Of a stretch of DNA of 64,000 bases, positions 1 through 64,000 are shown piece by piece. Made by a program: the position numbers and the translations under genes. Origin of the DNA: Amorphochlora amoebiformis (Eukaryota > Cercozoa > Chlorarachniophyceae); assembly GCA_054601695.1 (NCBI GenBank), contig BAAHQB010000040.1, positions 310,001 through 374,000 of the forward strand, in the 5' to 3' direction. Below the pieces are notes generated by a model. The model did not search any database and was not told the DNA's origin. It worked only from the letters and a program-made list of their open reading frames with translations. Every line of letters starts with the position of its first letter. Within the stretch, counting starts at the first letter, position 1.

Positions 1-19
1 TAATATATATATATACACT

Positions 20-59
<40 letters not shown>

Positions 60-60
60 G

Positions 61-28752
<28,692 letters not shown>

Positions 28753-28773
28753 GTACATATATATATTATATAT

Positions 28774-28824
<51 letters not shown>

Positions 28825-28958
28825 GCATAATATGTATATATACAATATTGAATATATATATATATATGCTATAGTACCCATTACGTACTGATATTAGTCG
28901 ATATACATATACATGTATATATATATATATATATATACTAATACGTATATATATATAC

Positions 28959-63983
<35,025 letters not shown>

Positions 63984-64000
63984 CTGTCGGGTTCTCTGTT

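Overview
The window is eukaryotic DNA with a very unusual design. Almost all of it is TA dinucleotide microsatellite, broken every 100-480 bp by a short conserved box. The boxes are mini-exons. The intact ones are 69 nt long, follow an AG, precede a GT, and begin and end in phase 1. Each therefore encodes one 23-residue Pro/Thr/Ser-rich repeat with the core [17 protein letters not shown] followed by xxPxTS. Variation between copies is often at third codon positions, so these boxes have been protein-coding. I counted about 77 intact exons on the + strand (positions 61-28752), about 64 on the - strand (28959-58386), and roughly 70 decayed or partial copies.

Layout. The + strand array runs inward in three sequence families: A (61-2828, ending xAPQTS), B (3310-19837, ending KQPVTS or NSPATS) and C (20053-28752, ending xSPxTS). 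Near 28.8-28.96 kb the orientation flips, and the - strand array reads inward from the other side in the same 5'-3' order: A' (58386-46639, with some B-like exons), B' (46180-40743) and C' (40651-28959). The two arms look like paralogous genes lying tail to tail, that is, an old large inverted duplication with decay in different places on each arm. Neither arm shows a terminal exon, stop exon or 3' UTR at the junction. On the right, the - strand gene continues upstream into longer phase 1-1 exons (58787-59281, 61338-61634, 62127-62378, 62832-63158, 63716-63983). Four of these carry a variable pentapeptide tract (SQHPV). The left end of the window stops before the equivalent part of the + arm.

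A 1606-bp LTR element with two identical 258-bp LTRs (59592-61197) sits in one intron of the - gene, in the opposite orientation. It encodes only a copia-type Gag (59854-60852) with one CCHC zinc knuckle. It has a primer-binding site complementary to a Met-tRNA anticodon loop and a polypurine tract, and no pol. The end of its LTR resembles a tRNA in reverse complement. A more GC-rich island at about 51830-52200 may be a second, older insertion such as a solo LTR.

Organism. Spliceosomal-type GT-AG introns and a copia Gag with a CWxLHGKP tail point to a eukaryote. The Gag tail is most familiar from plant copia elements, while Pro-Thr repeat proteins of this style are common in stramenopiles. 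The sequence alone does not decide. I see no bacterial-type gene, rRNA, true tRNA gene or CRISPR. The product is probably a secreted or surface repeat glycoprotein, but no signal peptide, anchor or start codon lies in the window, so this is inference.
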